This document shows positions 33,337-45,853 of a stretch of 64,000 bases of DNA, piece by piece (the stretch's first letter is position 1; each line of letters opens with the position of its first letter). This stretch comes from Galerina marginata (lineage: Eukaryota; Basidiomycota; Agaricomycetes; Agaricales; Galerinaceae), in assembly GCA_023014335.1 (NCBI GenBank), contig JAECYW010000001.1:4154001-4218000 (forward strand), read 5' to 3'. Both the position numbers and the translations under genes were made by a program. A model generated the notes under the pieces. The model did no database searches. It was not told the origin of the DNA and worked only from the letters and a program-made list of their open reading frames with translations.

Positions 33337-35221
33337 CTATGCCTTCGACTGTGCGGCAGCAGCAGCACGCATCGCAGCTTTCTGGCGCATGAAATAGGCC
33401 ATGCCGATGTACAAACTACAGCCGACCATACCCATAACCTTAAATAAGAAGAAAGAATCAGGGAACTGTTGCGAGAAATTCACGATAAATTGACTTACAC
33501 CACTGAAAACCGCAGGTTTCCACCAATGAAACTCGGAAGTGAGCAGTGCTCCGTCAATTGGAGTGCCTACTAGGCCACCAACACCTACAGAAGTCGCGAC
33601 AGTAAGTTAACTGGATTATTATAATAGAAAGCTGGGAACGGACGTACCAGCCATCGTGAAACTAATGCCCATTCGCATGCCAATCTCGGAGAAATCGTCG
33701 GCAAGGCCAGCAACCATAGGAGCCATGATAGCAACGTCTGAATAAAGTCAGATCAGTGAACTATCCACCGGAGAAGCTGATTATCTTACAAATTCCAGAG
33801 GCAAAGCCGTACAGAATAGCAATAATAACTACGCTTGCGACGCTCGACACGCCGATCATGCCGAAGATGATGATACTGCAACAAGCGGACGCGCCGATGG
33901 CGAGGTAGGGGATGCCAACTTTGCCCGTGAGGAATGTAGCAGCTATACGTCCAAACAGTTGCGTTCCGTTTAGAATGACGAGCTGCAAAAACATTAGAAT
34001 TACCGCGAGGAATGAAGAGAACGGAGGGACGCACCGAGTAGAAAGCGAAGTTAGGGCTCAGATTATGCTTGATAGCGTCGAGTTGCAGATAGAAAATGGG
34101 GAAGTATAGGGCAATAATGAAGAAAAAGAATCTAGACAAACGAAGTAGAAATGTTGGTAAATAGGTACAGAAAAATCACCCAAAGTTCTACTCACGCCGC
34201 TGTACAGCAAAGGTACGCCTTGTCTTTCGAGAACTTTATGAGAGAAGTCTTGAGATCGGACTTCATTTGAGGTGGAGGCAATCTCGTCCTCATGAGAAGA
34301 CACGAGATGAGCAGCAGCCCTGAAACTAAGCCAGCGCTTGCTCTGGTCCCTTTAGCAAAGCCTATGCTGTCTAACGTATTGTTAAGCATAATTGGGTGCA
34401 CGACAGAGCCAACGGCGGATCCAGTCGCAACGGCAGTCATCACGAAGGCGCGACGGCGTTGGAAGTAGTGCGAAAGGACGGCGATAGACGGAAGATATAT
34501 CATGCCAATACCGATCCCTACTCCGAGACCTTGAGAGAGGAATACTTGGTAGAAATGGCCGGGTTTTGTAAGGGAGAGCATGAACAGGGAAAAAGACACC
34601 AATAGCGATCCTCCCCATAGAAGTGCGTAGCTAGAGACCGAGATTAATCGATTAAGCTAGATGACGATGGTAAACAGAACGTACAAATAGCCTTTGTCAT
34701 AAATTCTCCCAACTATCAGACCGGCAGCGATGACCACAAAGGCGTTGACACTACCAATCCAACTGAAAGAATAATTAGTTGTCAATTCATAATTGGAAAA
34801 AATTAGCCTACGAAATTGTAGACGACGATTCATTACTCAGATGGACTCGCACGTAATAATCTTCAGAGTCGAATTTTAGTTGCAAGTGCGAAGAAACACT
34901 TGGGTTAAAATATACCTTGGAATACACCAAAGGACGTGGTGTAGCTGTTAATGGAGATACTTCAGAAATGAGTTCATGGCGTTGGGAAAACTTGCCCACC
35001 CAAAACCACACATCTGAATAAAAAAGCTGTAACGACAAGTTAATTTGAGTGGTAAGTCATTCTATACGCATAACGCACGCTCCGAGTACTGTAGCCCATG
35101 CTCTGAACCCTCCCTCTGGAAAAGTGGGTTTTGGAGGGTCTACAGGCTTGACTTCGGATTGCATCTCCTTCTCCATGTCTGTTACCTCGGTTTTGCTGTC
35201 TCTGGACGAATTTTCAGTCAT
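33337..35221 (-). CDS. Monocarboxylate-transporter-like MFS protein
   Basis: Read on the minus strand from ATG 35221 (MTENSSRDSKTEVTDMEKE) to TAG 33339-33337, with about eight introns. It has the layout of fungal MCT/SLC16-like permeases. A hydrophilic N-terminus leads to PPKPTFPEGGFRAWATVLGAF (PDGGxGW-like block at helix 1). Then come SSSTISWIGSVNAF, GLGVGIGIGMIYLPSIAVLSHYFQRRRAF (the R-rich loop after helix 4), VHPIMLNN, a central loop with KSDLKTSLIKF, and a second half with FGRIAATFLTGKVG and VGGLVGTPIDGALL. Twelve membrane spans are expected. These proteins move monocarboxylates or other organic acids across membranes, and in fungi some sit in metabolite clusters. The true substrate cannot be read from sequence. 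Confidence 0.88.
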
Positions 35222-38200
35222 GGTGGTTATTGGAAGGGTGAAAGAACGCAGGGTCGGCCATCGGTAAAGCCCTTTAAGGTGGTTATATTCCCTTCGTGTG
35301 ACTTGCCGTCGAACGGCCTCGTACCGACGGGCAGCGTTCTATTTGGGCCATAGAAATGATTAATGGTCCGACGACGGACTCCCAGCACTGGCTTGTTCGG
35401 TGGTGGATACACGAAGAAGTGCCAACATCTGGCTCCAGAATTCATGTTACCAAATTTCATTGACAAATCATGTCGAACTTGTCCGTTCCACGTCGTGGGA
35501 TATCTAGCAGAGCGCAACTTTGATCTCTGATAACGAGCGATGCTTCGTCCTGCGATGTAATTTTAAGAGGTTATTTTTAGGTTGAAAATGATGCAGGGTA
35601 CAACAGGAAGGAAAACAGGTGTACTTAACAGCTTCTGTTGTACTCAAATTATGCGCTGTAAGTAGGAAGTTCGGACCGCTCTCTGTCTGTGCATGCAATT
35701 GCGGTATGTTCTCAGGCTTGTGGTGACAAGCCATAATTTTGGTGCTCGTTTCCAGGGTCATTGGGGCCGACCTTCATCGGATATTGTTGGGTCATCGTCG
35801 GCTTGCGGCATTGGGACGATCTTGTTTTGTTGCGATCTGACCGCATTGATCCGCGGATTTAATAAATCGATGGAATCGGTCGAGGAAGTGAACGAATCAT
35901 TAAATCTACGATCTCGATCAGCCGCAGCGCCACCGATGTCATGGCGTGCACCGGAGGCAGAACGACGACATTGACATCCATTGCCGCGAGGCCCTGTTGA
36001 TGTCATATTTTAATCCTTGACAGTAAATTAAGAACAAATCCTCTCGGTTTATCAGATGCGAAACTAGAAATGACCTTCGCCGTATTGGAATTGTGGAGTT
36101 GTGCCACTTTTCACACTACGTGGAGTTCCTCCCCCACTTCAGCGTATTCTCCATCGAAGCGCTCCGTACGATTGATAACCTTAGGTTTGGGAAAGCTCCG
36201 CGCAATTATTGAATAATACTTAGCGCCTTTCTTCTGTTGATACACGGGTTAGATTCTTATCGATCTCCGAATAAGACGATTATCACAACCAGGTTGTTGG
36301 AGTGGAATATCACATCTATACCACACGCAGCTGATAGCTGTGTGATAACTGTGAATGTTTGAATCCGAAAAAAGCTTTACCGGACAATGTGTTGTTTCCG
36401 GAAGTCGGGGCGATAGAGAAAACCCTCTCATGGTCGAAGCATAGGCGCTATCAGAACAATGACGAACTTCACCGACAAATAAGCGGTGTGATATCAGGTA
36501 GCGTGGCCATTGTTCACTAAATTCTAATCAGACGGAACAACTGTTGGCAGAGATAATATCGTCAACGTCGAAAAATAATCTATTTGACATTACTGATCGC
36601 TTATTGCCTATTGCTAACCCGCGTAAAAGAACTCGACAGTGGACTGCGAGCCTCGAGGAATACCGATGGAAGCTGCCGTTCTTAATTTGTTATCCACAAT
36701 CTCGATACATCGACAACGGAGTTAGATACCGGTGGAAACTTTAGGCTACTCAAGGTGCGTTCGATTGTTGATAAGGAGTGAATTGCTGTGCTAGACCCTG
36801 GGACCTGAGGAGATAAGATAAACGACCAGGGGTTCGACCCGAAGGTACGCGACAAATCTCGTTGGCGAGCAGGGAATGAAAAGAGAAAGAGAAGATATCG
36901 AGAAGCGAATGTGTGAGCGGAGGCACCGATCTTGCATTTTCTCGGCCAACTAACAGAAAAGTGGAGTGAGCCATGTTGCAGATTTTTTGACAATAATCAC
37001 CAACTTCGAATGCTACTTGGGTCCCAGAAATTTAAATATGGAACATTCCAAACTCCAGAGCTTAGCGCATGTAAGTGTGGCTTGAAATGTGAAAGGTGGA
37101 TGGACCGCCGATGCTCGTCAGTACTCAGGATACACATGGGAATCACAACCCCTTGCGGAATTGATTCTTCGCGCAAAGGAAGAGAGAAATCCAAAAAAAT
37201 GACATGTGGTAAACTGTATTTTCACGACAAACAGACCCCCGCTTGCAACCGATTCGTGAGTAGATGTTTGAAGGTTAAAATTTCTCCGAAGTTCGTAGCT
37301 GCCATCCAAACACTTTGGCAAAATATGTCACTCTTTCGTTATGTAAGTATCTCACAGATTCTTGTTGCCAATCACTTGAATCAGAGCGCACCGCATATGC
37401 CAAGCAGCTGAGCGGTCCGATCGCCGCATCTTGGCGAATAGTAACTGTGTCTTTTCAAAATTTTAGCCTTAATTGAAAGGTGTCGAAAAGGCAGGAACTA
37501 AACGACTGAGGTGCGGTTTACAGTATGACTAGCTGCCAAGCCCGAACTCCAGTAGATTGGTACACCCTCTTGCTTTGACCTAAACACCGTTAAATTTTGT
37601 CAGAAAACCTTTGAGGCTTTGACTCATGAGAGCCTGAGAACCTCCGACGTAACGGATATGACGAAATTTCGTGCTGACCTGGGTCTCATTCAATCCACTT
37701 CGAACGTCTGCAATCCGTGCTGCAGAGGTACCCCACCTGTCAGGGAAAGTTGGGCAACCACCGCGTCACTACTCCTACCCTAAATCTAGATATCAAGTAA
37801 TGCCCATCGGGCCGCATCTACGCATGATCGTATCGGGGCCGCTGACTTAATTAAGTAGCCTGTTAGCGATCGTCTTTATTCGGGTCGCAACCAACGAAAA
37901 TGAGGGTGTTACTGACATAGTGTGTAGGTATACCCAGGATTGCAGATGAGCTTCTCTGTATTTTGGGTGGATAACAATCTCCTTGCGAGCGCCGTTATTG
38001 ATAAGATAGCGCGACCCGGGTAAGTTGAGCTGCTTCGTGTTCTTCGGAGGAACAAAGAATTCTGGCTTGCATCAGTATCGAGAACTCCGAAACCACAAAC
38101 CTCAGTTTGGACCAACTTTCTTTTGAAGTAATTGTTTTGCAATTCAGGTATGCGAATAAACTTGAGTGAATTCCGGTCGAATGCGATTCGTCATTTGATA

Positions 38201-38252
38201 ACCCATATAAATCTCCATATCGACTGAAGTCCACGACGATCTTCTTGCAACG
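35222..38252. other. Three-kb stretch without a supportable gene
   Basis: The longest frame is 36932-37411 plus (159 codons, cysteine-containing, no signal peptide or domain), which I judge unproven. No repeats or RNA genes were recognised. A tRNA-like GGTTCGA at 36831 has no matching arms. Confidence 0.4.
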
Positions 38253-39407
38253 ATGCCGCATAAATCTATTTGGTTTGGTGAGTCATAGTCTTCCTCCGGT
38301 GAAGTTATCGAACTGATTCATTACTAAATAATCAGTCACTGGTACCACTTCTGGTCTTGGAAACGCCCTGGTGCACGAATTGCTCGCTGCTGGACATTCT
38401 GTCGTTGCAACCACCCGAAAAGCCGAGCCGCTCCAGGCTGAGTTGGATAGAAAATACGATGCCGAGACTCTGAAAAGATTACTAGTTCTTAAACTGGATG
38501 TCACCCAGCCCGTCGATGTCAAAGCCGTTTTTGCTCAGGCAATCGAGAAATTTGGGCGTGTGGATGTCGTTGTGAACAACGCTGGATATGTTAGGACTGC
38601 AGTTCTACAAAGAGGCGTTGTGCTAATCCTAGTTTTCTTAGACCATTCTGGGTGAGGTGGAGGCGTCCCCCATCGAAGCTGCACGGGCACAATTTGAGGT
38701 CATGTTCTGGGGAGTTGTCCATGTCTCCAAAGAGGTGAGCAGATGATAATACTATATTTAGAGAATACCGTTTAATTCACTTCGTTTAGGCTGTTAGAGT
38801 ATTCCGCGAGGTAAACCCTCGGGGTGCAGGCGGCCATATCTTCAACGTCAGCAGTACTGGAGGGTATTCGGCGCAGGCCACAATAGCGTATTATAACGCA
38901 GCTAAATTTGGTACGCTACGAATGTCGGCCACTGTCACGGTTTCCATTGCTTTATCGCTTACGATATTTTCCTTTTATTAAGCCGTGGAAGGATTCACTG
39001 AATCGCTTCGCAAGGAAATGTCCCCCGAGTGGAACATTCAAGCCACCATCATTGAACCTGGGGGATTCAACACCGAATGGAGAGGTGGAAATATGACGAT
39101 CTTACCGCCACATCCAGCATATGATACGCCCACGTCTCCAGCCAAACAGTTCCGTGCCATGCTCGACCTTCTACCATTCATAGGCGACATAAACCGCGCG
39201 GCCAAGGCGTACATAGCCCTGGCTGAGAAAAGGGAAGAACTGCCCTTAAGGATCCAATTTGGAAGCGATTGCTTGGCTGTCGTTCGTCATACTGCACTGA
39301 AAACAATTTCTGACAGTGAAAAATGGGAAAGCATCTCGCATTCGACCAACGTAGATGGTATCGATCCGCCTGAGTATACCAAGAATCTGCTTGCGGCTTT
39401 GGGTTGA
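38253..39407 (+). CDS. Short-chain dehydrogenase/reductase (SDR), copy 1
   Basis: Starts at ATG 38253 (MPHKSIWF, then an intron ending at 38335) and has further introns near 38600, 38740 and 38910. It is a classical Rossmann-fold SDR of about 290 residues that interconverts alcohols and ketones with NAD(P)H. The nucleotide motif is TGTTSGLG, followed by VVVNNAGY, the catalytic Ser in NVSSTGGY and the catalytic YNAAK. The C-terminal part includes EPGGFNTEWRG. It is a close paralogue of the SDR at 45854-46993 (about 83% identical over the last 143 residues by my hand alignment). The two lie as mirror images around a divergent P450 pair. The first-intron position is the same in both, pointing to a duplication. 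It probably acts in the metabolite pathway of this cluster. Confidence 0.9.
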
Positions 39408-40017
39408 AACAGGGTTCACATATGTAGCTACTTATCTTCGGCAAATGTTGTATCTAAACAATTCAAGCACGGCCCAAGAGCCTCGCTTTCGTATTTCTTG
39501 CTGTCTAGTCACTGTGTCCGATCCCATGCACTGGAACCAACTTTTTTGCAGCTTAAAGCACCATACTTGAGTCGGACATTTGGACTTGTAATTTCTGGTT
39601 TGGAACCTAGAGCTCTCCTACAATATGGAAACGCGGAATAAGGGAAACAACTCGGGAGATCAATCGATCACTAACCTAGCCATATTTAATGATGGGTCCG
39701 CATTGTGCTGAGACTCTACGATTTAATGCATCAAGTCACCCGTCGGTAGTCTGATACTGATATTCACTTAGTATTTGGAACAATCTGAGCAGAAAATGAA
39801 ATGTTTGACTGAGTCCTTCAACTGCGCTTGTCCTCTCCTTTGGTGTTATTATTGAGTTAATCGATCAGGATGCCTGGGTGAATGGCTTAAGAAATAGAGC
39901 TTTATCAAGGAAACTGAAGTCAAGGAATAAATTCTAAGCACGAGTTCTATTGAAACATCGATCCATAGCGCTAAACTAACCAGTGGAATATGTGGGATAA
40001 TAGTGAAGAATGATGCT
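39408..40017. other. Convergent 3' intergenic region, SDR copy 1 / P450
   Basis: This is 610 bp between two convergent genes. No frame or repeat was recognised; it probably holds both 3' untranslated regions. Confidence 0.4.
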
Positions 40018-41965
40018 CTACTTAGACGACCCCAACTTCCTCCTAGTAAAGTCAACGTACATGTCTTTGGGCAAGCTCAGCGCGAAAGGGGAGAATCCGT
40101 TTTTAGGGTATTCTTTGTGATCGGAATCAGCAGGTAACGACCACTCCCAGTGTTGAAGAAGCATAGCCGCGAGTGTTCGGAGTTCGTACATGGCGAAGTT
40201 ACGTGCTGGGCATTGCCGGGGACCAAGGGCAAACGGCCTGGTTAAAAAGCGTGAGTTAATGAGGTGGGTAGAATGGCATGGTACATACAGCCATAGACTT
40301 GCGTCCACGCGAACTTCGTCTTTGTCAGATTTTCCGAAAAAGCGCTCGGGGATGAAGGATCCGGCGTCCGGCCAATACGTCTCGTTGTGGTGAATGCAGG
40401 TGATGTTTAAGATGACCGACGTTCGAGGGGGCAGGTAATAGGATTTTCCATTCGAAGCTCTGAGGTTCGCTGGAGAATCAGAGATACGAGGAACCATGTA
40501 GGTCTACCAAGAAATAAGTAATTTGTTACGAAGAAAACTTGAGATTGAGGTACTCACAATTGGTGTGTTGATCCGGAGGGACTCCCGAATGCAGGCTTGG
40601 ACGAAATTCATGTTACGCAAGTTCGAGATGTCAGGCTCATTGTCGCCAAGAGCTGCTAGGACCTCGTCACGGGCGCGTTTCTGGATTTCTGGGTTCTTGG
40701 CGAGATAATAAACAAAGCTCGACATGGCGCCAGCGGTGGTATCCTATCCCCAAAACGTCAATAACACGAAAAGGATATAGAAGGCGATACTTACATGGCC
40801 CGCTATAAAGAACACGACCCTAGGCAAAGAGTTATTCAGTGAGCCGAATGCAAAATAAAAAGCGCTTACATGTTGTCTCGGTACTCTTCGTCTGTCATTC
40901 CCGGCTCTTCTAACATATAGGTTAGCATGTCGTTTCCTTTGTTCTCTTTTTTATGTTCCAAAATATTTTGAAACTTTGCAACGAGGTTGTCAATATTCTT
41001 GATCACCTCCCGGCGAGGGAACCACTTCTCCAATTTCGGGAACACAATATACCTGCAATGAGAGATAGAGTCAAAAGTGATTCGCCGGTAAGTAAAGGAC
41101 GACATACAGTGGAGAAGCAATTCCATCCATGACTTCGTTGTACTGCTGAACGAATGGGCTGTGGTCGTCTTCGATTGCGCGGAAGTTATGCCCAAGGGCC
41201 GTCGATCCTGATAATAATGTTAGGAAAATATTAACGAGGACTTTGAACTGACTACTCACCAACAGCATCGAGAGTAAAACGCTAATAGTCACTGTATTAG
41301 CAAGAATTCCAACTATACCGTCATGATAATACTCGCCATGGTGTAGTCGTCCCATTTGATGAGCCCGCCATCTGCCATCTTCTTGAACAGCATTTTCCCT
41401 AAGGAAACGAATTCGGAAATGGGCAGGTTCCTGGAGAGCGCGGACTTCACTACGTGGGAGTGTCTCTTCCAAGAGTCCCCGTTAGAAAGAATGACGTTGG
41501 TCTTGCCAACAAATCTCCAGAGTAAGAGGGCATCTAACCGGTTGAGTATTTTCGATTCTCCAGACAGGACAGACGACACATACCCGGAGGCTCTTCTTTT
41601 GGCCAGAGCGTGATGTTGTCCGACAGCTCCTTTGCAATCTAAAGGAGTGATGAACGCTGTACAAAATCGATTAAAAGCTTTGACTATACCTGGTGGTCGA
41701 GTACGTGTACAATCCAGCGGCCCAGAGCGTAAACGACGACAACTCCTTCACCTGCCTGATTGGCAAAGGGTAAAATCAGGCGTTTGAGGCGTACATCTTC
41801 TACTTCGCCGGAAATGTAACTCCACAAGAGCGGTAATATTGGGGCTCTAGGTAGGTGACGAAGTTCAGCAGGCGGTGTAAAAGCTCGGTTGATGAGGAAA
41901 ACGATGAGGGCGAATGGGAGCAGAATTTGCCACCCGACAGGTGAGTCGAGCATGGTCAGAGTCAT
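40018..41965 (-). CDS. Cytochrome P450 monooxygenase, cluster copy A
   Basis: Read on the minus strand from ATG 41965 (MTLTMLDSPVGWQILLPFALIVF, a membrane anchor; a start at 41953 is also possible) to TAG 40020-40018, with about eight introns. P450s insert oxygen into substrates using NADPH-reductase electrons at the ER membrane. Visible features are the proline-containing hinge, WKRHSHVVKSAL (C-helix), the I-helix FFIAGHDTTAGAMS, the ExxR motif in ESLR, FIPERF, and the heme loop FALGPRQCPARNFA with the cysteine ligand. The loop has CPA where many P450s have CxG, a variant known in fungal families. It diverges from the next P450 across 487 bp. The two P450s are not close relatives, so they probably do different steps. 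Confidence 0.92.
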
Positions 41966-42452
41966 GAGACTTGGCGTGTAGCGACGTGGCTCTAAATACA
42001 AGATGCATTGTGCGGTCGACTGCTAACCTGAGTTTATTGTAGAGCGGAATTTGGATCGTGGAGAGATAAAAATCACTTCCGCAAGGGGCGGGGAGCGTTA
42101 ATCGGGGATGAAGCGTCTGAGCGTGGGATCTGATCCAATCGTGTACGGCCCGATATATTTTCATCGGAGATTTGAGATAATAACAACCGTGCATGTTCTC
42201 ACACAACCGATCGCAAGACTGTCATCATGTTGGGTCCCATTTTCAGGTCACCTACTTGCTCCTACTTGATAATCACCGACGACGGAGGAAGCAAGTTTGC
42301 TTGGAATACTCGGATCCCGGATGATGGCACGTTCGGCGTGGATCGAAAGTGGAACGGTCCAGTCCAGTCTAATCTTTGTTAATAGATTTACGGTGAGAAA
42401 GATTTTAAGCTCTGAAAAGGCACTTGGTCAATCGGTTCTTGTTCTCTCCAAG
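41966..42452. promoter_or_regulatory. Shared divergent promoter region of two P450 genes
   Basis: The two P450 start codons point away from each other with 487 bp between them. This forces their promoters into the same stretch and makes co-regulation likely. No palindromic Zn2Cys6-type site was found with certainty. The assignment rests on gene orientation only. Confidence 0.5.
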
Positions 42453-44880
42453 ATGAGCTTCTCAACGATGGGTATCTCTGAAATTGTGCAAGCTACTATC
42501 GATGATCTGAACCTTGGTCTCATGGTCAATGCAGCCGCTGTCGGCTTAGTCGTCGTCATCCTCCTCAAGGTCGTCAAGTCGTTGACGACGCGCTCACCTT
42601 ATGTCCACCTCCCAGGGCCTCAACCGTCATCAATGTTCGGTCTGTTCACCCACTTCTTGTTCAAAAACAATGACTTACTAAACCCTTTAGGTTATCTGCT
42701 CGACATGCATAACCCAGACGACATTGATTTTCATTTTAAAATGACTGAACGTTATGGACATGTCGCACGATTAAAGGGAGGCTTATTTGGGGTAAGTTTG
42801 GATGTACAATTGACCTTGAACCTCTGATTTATACCACTTTGTAGTCCGATGGGCTCTACGTTTCAGATCCCTTGGCTTTGCATACCATTCTTGTTCGCGA
42901 TCAAAGTATCTTTCGCGAGTCCACAGAATTTTCAGGGTTAGCCGTCTTTCCGTATATACTCCTTCGCCTACGCTCATTGACATCGCAATCGTGATCAGAC
43001 TTTTCGGCGTCATTCACCATGGAGATGGGCTAGCTTCTGTTTGGGGTATGACCGAGTTCGATTCTTAGTGGAACATATCCTCATCGTTCTTTACAGGAAA
43101 CGATCATAAGAAACAAAGAAAACTTATGAACCCAGTATTTACTGCTGCCTACGTCTCGAAGCTCTCACCGCTGTTTAACCGAATTGCGATTGAGGTATTT
43201 TCCACCTGACCTCGGCCTAATCCTTACTTACAGGTTTCCAGCTTCGCCAAAGACTTTCAGCCGAAGTTAAATCAGGTCCTGTGGCGCTCGACATTCTGGA
43301 TGGTCTTACTCGGACGGCTCTTGAGCTAATTTCTCAAGGGGGTATTGGCCATACTTTCAACTCCTTTGATAAGAACAGCAAGGAGTTTGTCGAGTTCCAT
43401 GAAGCCTTGAAAGATGTTCTGTAAGATCCTTTGCCACTCAGTAATTAGTCCATGACTGAATTGGACGCTTTCCATCTATAGCCCCGCCGCAAGTAAATTA
43501 TTTTTTCTCATGCCGTACCTTGAATCTTGGAGGAAAATACAACCTGTATGGTTCCGGCGGCTTCTAGCGAGATTGGCATACGCTCTTCCTTGGCCATCTC
43601 TGCGCTATTTCATGAATGCGGTCAACACTATGCACCCAGTTTGCGTCAAAGTGTTTAACCAGAAGAAAGAAGCGTTAGAAAACGGAGGAATTGCGGCTCT
43701 TGCAAATACGGCTTCAGGCGGCCGTGATTTAACTACCCTTTTCAGTGAGTATCAAGAACGGTTGAGATCAATACCCAAATTGACCGTTGATGTAATCAGT
43801 GCAGGCCAACGTGGAGGCAGAAGAAGAGGACAGAATGCTTGACGAAGTTGTTATCGCCAACATGAGGTTCGTTTATTGATCACGACCTTCGATGTAATTC
43901 TGAGTATGTTCTCTGTCTCCAGCGCCATCGTTCTTGGAGGTCAGGAAACGACATCTGGCGCCATGTCACGACTCATCGACCTTATGACCTTGAATCCCGC
44001 CCTTCAAGACTGGATTCGGGAAGAGATAAATGAGGCGTTAGCGGTAAGTGATCGAGACGTAAATAAACGCGTCAGACTTTGAAATTTCTTGCCCATTGAC
44101 GCAGAAAAAGAACGGCGAGTCTTTGGATTACTACGAGCTGAATGCTCTTCCCCGCTTGGATGCCCTTTGTCGAGAGGCTTTACGTCTCTTCGCGCCAGTA
44201 ACATTCGTATGGAGACAGTAGGCCAATCTCTACTGCCAGAGGGTCAGTCGCTGAATTTAAGCATGTTTAGGACGATGCAGGACACTGTTATCCCTTTGCA
44301 ATATCCCACCAAAGACGTGAAGACTGGTACTGACATTCGCGAAATCGTGGTTCGAAAGGGAACTCCCGTTTACGTCGGTTTGGCATCAACTAATCGATCG
44401 ACTGCCCTTTGGGGACCCGATGCCGCAGAATTTAAACCAGAGAGGTGGATCGGCCGTCAAGCCCACGAGAGCACCGTGCAGGAAGTTAAGACGCCTGGTA
44501 TCTTTTCGAACACGTAAGGATAACCCATAAATTATGATTAAGCATTCACGCGTTTTTCTGTAGGATGACCTTTTTAGGTGGTGGACGTGCCTGCCCGTAA
44601 GTTCTCTATGACTGATTGTGTTTCTCTTCATCGATTCAATCATATTTGAACAGAGGCATGAAGTTTGCGTTACTCGAAATCAGTATGTATTTCAATCGAT
44701 CGTAGACCTTAATTCACAGTACCCTTTCAAGAGACCGTCATGTCAGTTCTTTTACCAACTTTCCGTTTTGAGAGAACCAAAGAAATAGTGGATTGGCGTT
44801 TGGGTATCACACTTTCGCCTTATGTCAGAGGCAAGGAGAAAGAGGGTCCTCGAGTCCCCATGAAGGTGTCCCTGATGTAA
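42453..44880 (+). CDS. Cytochrome P450 monooxygenase, cluster copy B
   Basis: Starts at ATG 42453 (MSFSTMGISEIVQ) and ends at TAA 44878-44880, with about eleven introns whose exons join in frame throughout. After a short lumenal segment comes the anchor NAAAVGLVVVILLKVVK and the hinge HLPGPQPSS. Further motifs are NDHKKQRKLMNPVF (C-helix), the I-helix IVLGGQETTSGAMS, the ExxR motif in EALR, FKPERW, and the heme loop FLGGGRACPGMKFALLE split by an intron. All catalytic features are present, so the gene looks functional. It is divergent from copy A and of a different P450 family. An earlier in-frame ATG at 42297 would add residues that do not look like a P450 N-terminus. It is probably a tailoring oxygenase of the cluster. 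Confidence 0.92.
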
Positions 44881-45853
44881 GTCGCCTCGAATCTCAATTG
44901 CGTTCATATAAGTAATGCTCACTACGTCGTGTAAAAGTGACCACTAGACACCGTCTTGGGCGATGGGCCAGGCGTTTCAGGAGACAACGCAAGGCGCTGA
45001 TCGTCCTCGTTTCAGTAGGAAACGGCCTAGTTTATAGAAATTCCATAGAAGTCATATTCGTAACTTCCTGTTTGCAGGCGCAATCACGTAGAATTTGTGA
45101 CAGTAATTTTGGGTCCTTGGCTTGCATACTCAAGCATAAGGCACCTGGATTACCTATAATCTGACACCGCGGAGGTTGTTTGAACCCGCAAAACTTGGTG
45201 CGAGAATTACAAGCGTTGTTAATTCCATAAAACGAAACCAAGAGCGCAAAGCGTAATAGTTATCTGCTAATGTCAAAATATTAGAACGACGAAGGGTGGG
45301 CTTTGGACCAGCTCCCCGAGCTTACAGTAGATTGATCCGTCAGTAGCTGTGCATAGTGTGTGTGCCTTCGCAGAATACCAACTCGAATAGGATAGAATAT
45401 AATATATATATATATATATTTACTTGCCACAACATGAGACACGATAGTGCGCCGCTCGAAGCAATTCCGGAGCTTCGCCGGCCTCGCGCTGCCAAGGCAA
45501 ATTTGATATAGCTACTCCAGCGTTGGGATAGGCCAGTCAGGCCTACCCTAGCAGTCCGATTCTGGCGAAGCTCCAGAAGCGCGTAGAGCAGTGCGCTATC
45601 GCGTCGCACGTATTAGTGGCAAGAGCCAAGCAAGTTTAAAGGTTGATTCTGCAAAAGGGAACCCGCTAGCACAAACCGTGCACAGCCGCTGATGGATCCA
45701 GCTATCTAATCTAATCAGGCTCGGGCAGCTTGGACCAGACTCACTACTACAGCGTCTGTCAGCTTAACTCTCGAACGTTGGTCAGAATCGATAAAATATC
45801 TTCAAATGGTACAGGTTTGTCTATTTGATCGAAGGCGTAACTACCATTCCAAG
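44881..45853. other. Convergent intergenic region with a dispersed repeat
   Basis: No gene was seen. The stretch 45530-45750 is related to 13300-13480 (CAGTCCGA, GAGCAGTGCG and CTATCTAATCTAATC in the same order). A TA dinucleotide run lies at about 45400-45419. It may be a remnant of a repeat family inserted between P450 B and SDR copy 2. Confidence 0.5.

Noticed and set aside
36826..36842. tRNA-like GGTTCGA motif
   Set aside because: The T-arm stem does not pair and no acceptor or anticodon arm can be drawn around it.
36932..37411. 159-codon frame with ten cysteines
   Set aside because: It has no signal peptide, domain or splice-consistent neighbour, and its composition is close to the opposite-strand frames. 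Not enough to call a gene.
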